Source of the DNA: Actinomycetes bacterium
GTDB lineage: Bacteria; Actinomycetota; Acidimicrobiia; Acidimicrobiales; Microtrichaceae
Length of the DNA: 14,102 bases
Direction: 5' to 3'
Assembly: GCA_023450775.1 (NCBI GenBank)
Contig: JAEXGP010000218.1
Location: 1-14,102 of the forward strand
The notes beneath the pieces are model-generated. The model made no database searches and was not told the origin of the DNA. It saw only the letters and a program-made list of their open reading frames with translations. The first letter of the stretch is position 1; each line of letters begins with the position of its first letter. Shown here piece after piece: positions 6,997-14,102 of this stretch. Made by a program: the position numbers and the translations under genes.

Positions 6997-7103
6997 CGCA
7001 GCCACCCGCCCGCTCTCTGGCGCTGGTTCCTGTCGGATGTCGACGGAAACCGGCGCCGAAGAGGGACGGGGCAGGCGCCGCGCCGGAGCGCGGGTGGGCT
7101 GCG
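6997..7103. repeat. Imperfect inverted repeat spanning the mazG to inositol-phosphate synthase gap
   Basis: Arms CGCAGCCACCCGC (6997-7009) and GCGGGTGGGCTGCG (7090-7103) pair over 13 bp with one bulged G at 7096, leaving an 80-nt loop. The outer arm ends directly against the mazG stop codon. It could be a long-range transcript structure between the two genes. Apart from it and the synthase ribosome binding site I recognise nothing in this 135-bp gap, and no promoter consensus is clear. Confidence 0.4.
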
Positions 7104-8486
7104 TCAGGAGGGGTGCTCGACGGCCCGGTAGCGGGCCTCGTCGGCGTCGATCCGGCGGCGCAGCGCGTCCTCGGGGTCGACGCCCACCCGGCGGGTCATG
7201 TCGACGACCGCGGCCAGCAGCGTCCCCACCCGCTCGACGTCGGACGGGTCCTCGGCCACCGCTCGGGCCAGGCCGACGAGCACGCCGGCCTCGACCGCGT
7301 CGCCCAGGCCGAACGCCTCGACGGCACCCTCCAGACCGAGCGCCTCGGCCTTGCGCTGCACCTTCATGGCCCGTGTCAGCGCCGGCAGGGCGTGCGGGAT
7401 GCCGTCGAACGCCGAGTCCCGACCCTGCTCGGCCCGCTTGGTCGCCTCCCACACCGAGATGGCACCGTCGACGCCCGCCTCGTCGGGCCGCCCCTCCGTG
7501 GCGGCCACCAGCCCCTCGTTGCGGCTCACGAGCTTGTCGTGGATGGCCCGGGCCACGTCCGCCAGGTCGAACCACCCCGCCTCGGCGCCGAGGGCGGCGT
7601 GGAACACCACCTGGTACAGCAGGTCGCCGAGCTCGCTGGTCAGTTCCTCCGCGCCCTCCCCCGAGGCGGGGTCGTAGGCGTCGATCGCCTCGAGCACCTC
7701 GTAGGACTCCTCGAGCAGGAACCGCTTGAGCGAGTCGTGCGTCTGGTCCGCCTTCCACGGGTCGCTCACCCGCAGCTCCCGCATGAGCGCTTCGAACCGG
7801 GCCACCTCGGGCGCCGCCGGCGCCGACAGCCGCGGGATCCACAGCGATGTCAGGTGGTCGGGCTCGACCGAGCGGTCGAGGTCCTCCCACGCCACCTCCA
7901 CGATCCGCTCGTCGGGCAGCCCCAGGCGCTGCAGCAGCACCACCGGCTCCTGCGGGCCGTCGTCGATCGCCAGCTTGATGTCGGACAGCACGAACGACGA
8001 GTCGCACTGGCCGACGAGCATGGGACCCCGCTCCCCCGCCGCCTCGACGTCGAAGCGGTGCCCGTCGACGAGGCGCACCCCGAGCTCCACGGGATCGACC
8101 CCGAGCCGGGCCCAGGTGAGGTCCAGGAACGACAGCGCCGGGTGCAGCACGGTGGTCACGCGCTCGTCGGCGACCAGCAGCTCCACCGTGTGCTCGGCGA
8201 CGACCGGCGATCCCGGCACCGCGTACACGACCGTGCCGTGCTCGACCGCCGCGGCCACCAGCGTGTCGACGATCTCGCGGTACACCTCGTCGATCGTCTC
8301 GGCGCGCTCGTAGACGTCGTCGAAGCTCACCGTGCCGTCCGGCACCACCACGGCTGCGGGGTGGCGCGTCGTGCGGAGGAAGGTGGGCGCGCCGGCGGCC
8401 AGGCGCTCGGTGGTCCCGTGCGTGACCAGGTCGGGCCCGCCGGGCCCGAGCCCGACCACCTCGACGACCGGTCCCTGCGACAGCAC
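7104..8486 (-). CDS. mazG: Tetrapyrrole methylase-like / MazG nucleotide pyrophosphohydrolase fusion (YabN-like)
   Basis: A 460-residue two-part protein. Residues 8 to about 225 form a SAM-dependent tetrapyrrole-methylase fold, with GLGPGGPDLVT (12-22) and the YAVPGSPVVAEHT block (88-100). Residues about 229-325 form the MazG all-alpha NTP pyrophosphohydrolase domain: DPWKADQTHDSL, the metal-binding EExxE (259-263) and ExxD (Glu285 to Asp288 in ELGD), then SVWEATK (344-350) and DGIPHALPALTRAMKVQ (361-377). This hydrolyses (d)NTPs to NMP and pyrophosphate and clears aberrant nucleotides. The C-terminal second MazG-like repeat is worn: the ELGD-type motif reads ERVGT (418-422), with Thr for the metal-binding Asp. 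The start is inferred. GTG at 8486 leaves 17 bp after the SurA-like gene and keeps the methylase N-terminus; conserved sequence does not extend further upstream. It is probably co-transcribed with the SurA-like gene. The methyl acceptor, if any, is unknown. Confidence 0.92.
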   Translation of the reverse strand: MLSQGPVVEVVGLGPGGPDLVTHGTTERLAAGAPTFLRTTRHPAAVVVPDGTVSFDDVYERAETIDEVYREIVDTLVAAAVEHGTVVYAVPGSPVVAEHTVELLVADERVTTVLHPALSFLDLTWARLGVDPVELGVRLVDGHRFDVEAAGERGPMLVGQCDSSFVLSDIKLAIDDGPQEPVVLLQRLGLPDERIVEVAWEDLDRSVEPDHLTSLWIPRLSAPAAPEVARFEALMRELRVSDPWKADQTHDSLKRFLLEESYEVLEAIDAYDPASGEGAEELTSELGDLLYQVVFHAALGAEAGWFDLADVARAIHDKLVSRNEGLVAATEGRPDEAGVDGAISVWEATKRAEQGRDSAFDGIPHALPALTRAMKVQRKAEALGLEGAVEAFGLGDAVEAGVLVGLARAVAEDPSDVERVGTLLAAVVDMTRRVGVDPEDALRRRIDADEARYRAVEHPS

Positions 8487-8503
8487 GGGGCTCGGACGAT
8501 CGA

Positions 8504-9529
8504 TCAGGGTGTGGCGCCGGCGGCGCCGCCGGTCACGTCGTCGATCCCACCCGCCGGCGGCAGGGTGCCCAGCGGCAGCGCCGGGGGCAGCACGGTCAGC
8601 CCGGTCTGCGACAGGGACGTGCCGCTGCCGAACTGCGGGTCGATGGTGACCCGCTCGTTGACCCGGATCTGCAGCCAGGCGCTGACGCCCTGCTGCACGA
8701 TCGTCCGGGCCAGCTCCTGGAGCTGGTCGTGGGCGTCCTCGAACGAGAGCCGGCCCTTCGACTCGACGCGGAACCACACCACGGAGTCGTCGTTGTCGAT
8801 GACGTCGGAGACGGGCCCCACCACCGCACCGACGCGGGACGAGTCGATCCGCTCCACCAGCGTCTCGGGCAGGAAGGACCGGGGCCGGCACTGCTGGGGC
8901 GTGAGCGCCAGGTTCGCGCCCTTCACCTCGTCCGCCAGCTCGTCCAGCCCGGTGCCGTCGGCGAGGGCGGCGCGGGCGGCACGGATGCTGTCGGCCGGGA
9001 CCACCACCGCGGTCATGCAGACCTGGTCCCAGTAGGTCGGCACGCCGTCGTAGAGCCGCCGGAGGTCCTTGTCCGACGACGGGTCGATCTTGCTCAGCCG
9101 CTGCTGCACCGCGTTGCCGTCGATCAGGTAGCGCAGCACGACGTCGCGGCCCTTCCCGCGCAGGCCGGGCACCTCGGCGTCGATCTGCTGCTCGGCGCTC
9201 GCCTTCGCCTGCTCCAGGTCGTCGCCGGTCGTGACCACGCCCCAACGATCGGCCTCCTGGGCCAGGACCTCGGAGGAGATCAGGAACGACAGCACGTCGC
9301 GGGCCGAGGATCCCTCGATGACCCCGTCGCGCTGGTCCTCGTCGGCCTGGGGCGCCATGGCGCGGCGGAACTGGGTGTCGCGCACCAGCGCGTCCACCGT
9401 CGACGCGGGAATGACGGTGTCGCCGACGGTCGCGGCCGTGTCCTCGGCGAGCACGCCGCAGCCGGTCGCGGCGAGCAGGCCGGCCAGGCCGACGACGGTG
9501 AGCAGCTGAAGGACCCGCGGACGACGCAT
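8504..9529 (-). CDS. SurA-like peptidyl-prolyl isomerase/foldase lipoprotein
   Basis: A 341-residue secreted protein. It starts with a basic, hydrophobic lipoprotein signal peptide (MRRPRVLQLLTVVGLAG) and a lipobox-type LAATGC with Cys24 as the predicted lipidated residue. After it comes a SurA-N-like helical chaperone region (about 30-165: VGDTVIPASTVDALV, LSFLISSEVLAQEADRWGV). A weak PpiC/parvulin-like segment follows (about 170-262: GTGLDELADEV, GAVVGPVSDVID, VVWFRVESKGRLSFEDA). Classical parvulin active-site residues are not evident, so chaperone activity is more likely than catalysis. Cys171 and Cys214 are the only other cysteines and could form a disulfide outside the membrane. A Pro/Gly/Ala-rich tail ends the protein. 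It occupies the position of the lipoprotein LpqU in the related mycobacterial cluster, but that is not homology. The ATG was chosen for the signal peptide; there is no Shine-Dalgarno, but a -10-like TAGCAT lies 8 nt upstream. Confidence 0.85.
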   Translation of the reverse strand: MRRPRVLQLLTVVGLAGLLAATGCGVLAEDTAATVGDTVIPASTVDALVRDTQFRRAMAPQADEDQRDGVIEGSSARDVLSFLISSEVLAQEADRWGVVTTGDDLEQAKASAEQQIDAEVPGLRGKGRDVVLRYLIDGNAVQQRLSKIDPSSDKDLRRLYDGVPTYWDQVCMTAVVVPADSIRAARAALADGTGLDELADEVKGANLALTPQQCRPRSFLPETLVERIDSSRVGAVVGPVSDVIDNDDSVVWFRVESKGRLSFEDAHDQLQELARTIVQQGVSAWLQIRVNERVTIDPQFGSGTSLSQTGLTVLPPALPLGTLPPAGGIDDVTGGAAGATP

Positions 9530-9537
9530 GGCCGCGG

Positions 9538-9543
9538 ATGCTA
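9538..9543 (-). promoter_or_regulatory. Possible leaderless promoter of the SurA-like gene
   Basis: The minus strand reads TTGAAC, 19 nt, TAGCAT (the -10, these coordinates), 8 nt, then the ATG at 9529. The hexamer fits the actinobacterial TANNNT -10 and TTGAAC resembles a -35, though the spacer is slightly long. Transcription from here would start at or near the ATG, which has no ribosome binding site. This is the best promoter candidate in the window. Confidence 0.45.
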
Positions 9544-9617
9544 TCGACCGCACCGCGCGATCGTTCAACGCCGGGGCCCGGCCGGCGGGTGTCGTGCAGG
9601 GACCGCTCAGGCGGCGC

Positions 9618-10376
9618 TCAGTCGTCGACCTCGTTCATGGCGCCGACGCCGAACACCGCGCCGCCCGGCGCTGCCACCACCGCGCCGCGGCCGAAGCTCA
9701 TGTCGTTGGGCGGCATGAACACCTGACCGCCCCGGTCCAGCACCTGGGCGACCGTGGCGTCGCAGTCGTGGACCGCGAACCAGATCGTCCAGAACGGCGG
9801 CTCGCCCTCGCCCGCCGGGTGCACGCCGCAGAGCGTCTTGCCCGCCCCGTCGGTGAAGATCCCCCCGCCGTCGTGCTCCTCCACCTGCCAGCCGAACATG
9901 GTGGAGTAGAACGCGACCGACGACTCCACGTCGGGCGTGGCCAGCTCGTTCCACACGAACGTGTTGGGGACGTTGACGATCTCGGCGCCGATGTGGCCGG
10001 CGCCCTTCCACAGGCCGATGAACGCGCCGTTCGGGTCCGCGACCATCCCGAACGTGCCCTTGGTGGGGATCTCCGCCGCACCGACGACCACCTCGCCGCC
10101 GGCGTCGGCCGCCGTCGCCAGGGACCGCTCGACGTCGTCGGTGGCCACCGCCACCGACCAGGCATCGGGCATGGGGCCACCCGTCTTCGGACCGAGCCCG
10201 GCGACGGTCAGGCCGTCCAGGCGGAAGTTGGTGTAGCCGCCGGCATCGGGCACGTCGGAGATGTCGGGCTCCCAGCCGAACAGCGCCGAGTAGAAGGCCC
10301 GACCGGCGTCGAGGTCGTCGACCGAGACATCGGCCCAGCAGGGTACCCCCGGCTCGTAGCGGTCACGTCGTCCCAT
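9618..10376 (-). CDS. Two-domain VOC (glyoxalase/bleomycin-resistance-like) family protein
   Basis: A 252-residue cytoplasmic protein made of two similar vicinal-oxygen-chelate halves. Half one (about 8-125) opens with PGVPCWADVSVDDLDAGRAF and continues FYSALFGWE; half two (about 138-248) opens with NTFVWNELATPDVESSVAF and continues FYSTMFGWQ. Each ends with the family's PNGAFIGLW or PGGAVFGV segment. The usual His/Glu metal ligands of true glyoxalases are not obvious, so it may bind a small molecule or act on an unknown substrate. It resembles actinobacterial 'VOC family protein' members of the CFP-30/32 type. The ATG at 10376 has an excellent ribosome binding site, GGAGGAGG, 6 nt upstream. 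It lies 163 bp after mfd, and the SurA-like gene begins 88 bp further on. Open frame continues far upstream of the ATG, but that is antisense-like sequence within mfd. Family firm, function unknown. Confidence 0.93.
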   Translation of the reverse strand: MGRRDRYEPGVPCWADVSVDDLDAGRAFYSALFGWEPDISDVPDAGGYTNFRLDGLTVAGLGPKTGGPMPDAWSVAVATDDVERSLATAADAGGEVVVGAAEIPTKGTFGMVADPNGAFIGLWKGAGHIGAEIVNVPNTFVWNELATPDVESSVAFYSTMFGWQVEEHDGGGIFTDGAGKTLCGVHPAGEGEPPFWTIWFAVHDCDATVAQVLDRGGQVFMPPNDMSFGRGAVVAAPGGAVFGVGAMNEVDD

Positions 10377-10382
10377 GGTCGT

Positions 10383-10390
10383 CCTCCTCC
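10383..10390 (-). promoter_or_regulatory. Strong ribosome binding site of the VOC gene
   Basis: GGAGGAGG on the minus strand, 6 nt before the ATG at 10376. It is a full Shine-Dalgarno and fixes the start of the VOC protein despite the much longer open frame upstream. Confidence 0.8.
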
Positions 10391-10392
10391 GG

Positions 10393-10448
10393 GGTCGCCG
10401 GTCCGGCGTCGTCGGTCCGGCGTGGTCGGTCCGGCGTGGTCGGTCCGG
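10393..10448. repeat. Four tandem copies of a 14-bp repeat upstream of the VOC gene
   Basis: Units at 10393-10406, 10407-10420, 10421-10434 and 10435-10448 share the core CGGTCCGG at an exact 14-bp period. The third and fourth are identical (CGTGGTCGGTCCGG); the first and second differ at two to four positions. The array begins just 3 bp upstream of the VOC ribosome binding site, inside the non-coding gap after mfd. It could be a simple variable-number repeat or an array of binding sites for a regulator. Confidence 0.85.
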
Positions 10449-10510
10449 TGGGCGGGCCCGTCCCGCACCCCCGACGCAACGTACCCACGGGGTCTGACAG
10501 CCAGCCGGGG

Positions 10511-10538
10511 CCGGCCGGGGCCCGCGGGCGCCGGCCGG
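10511..10538 (-). terminator. GC-only hairpin directly after mfd
   Basis: CCGGCCGG at 10511-10518 and again at 10531-10538 can pair as an 8-bp stem. The sequence between contains a further palindrome, CCCGCGGG (10521-10528). The structure starts 1 bp after the mfd stop codon. No T-tract follows, so intrinsic termination is uncertain; GC-rich hairpins without U-tracts are common after actinobacterial genes. Confidence 0.35.
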
Positions 10539-10539
10539 T

Positions 10540-14102
<3,563 letters not shown>

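Noticed and set aside
4575..9035. A 1486-codon open frame on the plus strand crossing five genes.
   Set aside because: It is antisense to well-recognised conserved proteins; its translation is Arg/Gly/His/Val-rich low-complexity sequence of the kind produced opposite high-GC genes. No domain is recognisable.
8487..9245. An N-terminal extension of the mazG frame up to 9245.
   Set aside because: The extra 253 residues lie inside the SurA-like gene in another frame, are Arg/Pro/Gly-rich without domains, and precede the true methylase N-terminus.

Overview
The window is very GC-rich DNA from a high-GC actinobacterium. A mycothiol-dependent-type metalloenzyme, an inositol-phosphate synthase and the chromosomal neighbourhood mfd / lipoprotein / mazG / eno all point that way. 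The style of the proteins suggests class Acidimicrobiia, but that is inference. All nine genes I can support lie on the minus strand, so transcription runs from the right end of the window to the left. No rRNA, tRNA, CRISPR array, insertion sequence, integrase or phage gene was seen.

In the direction of transcription: mfd (14102 to 10540, its 5' end beyond the window) encodes the transcription-repair coupling factor. A 163-bp gap holds a GC hairpin and four copies of a 14-bp tandem repeat. Next come a two-domain VOC/glyoxalase-like protein (10376-9618), a SurA-like foldase lipoprotein (9529-8504) and a tetrapyrrole-methylase/MazG fusion (8486-7104). A myo-inositol-1-phosphate synthase (6968-5655) follows, then a hairpin-rich gap, then a mycothiol-dependent maleylpyruvate-isomerase-family protein (5549-4794), a cytochrome P450 (4744-3500) and a membrane O-acyltransferase fused to an SGNH hydrolase domain (3447-1579). 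A 230-bp gap with a double palindrome precedes enolase (1348-53).

The frame of the region, mfd, a secreted lipoprotein, mazG and eno, is a widely shared actinobacterial housekeeping cluster: mutation control, nucleotide-pool cleaning, envelope folding and glycolysis. Here it is opened up by a VOC gene after mfd and by four genes between mazG and eno. The inositol-phosphate synthase makes the inositol precursor used for mycothiol and phosphatidylinositol, and its neighbour belongs to a family that uses mycothiol, so those two may be functionally linked. Nothing in the window is a clear new defence or mobile system. The most interesting signals are small: a recurring promoter-like hexamer exactly 8 nt before four start codons that lack a ribosome binding site, two related palindromic intergenic elements, and a MazG protein with unusual sequence in its second half.
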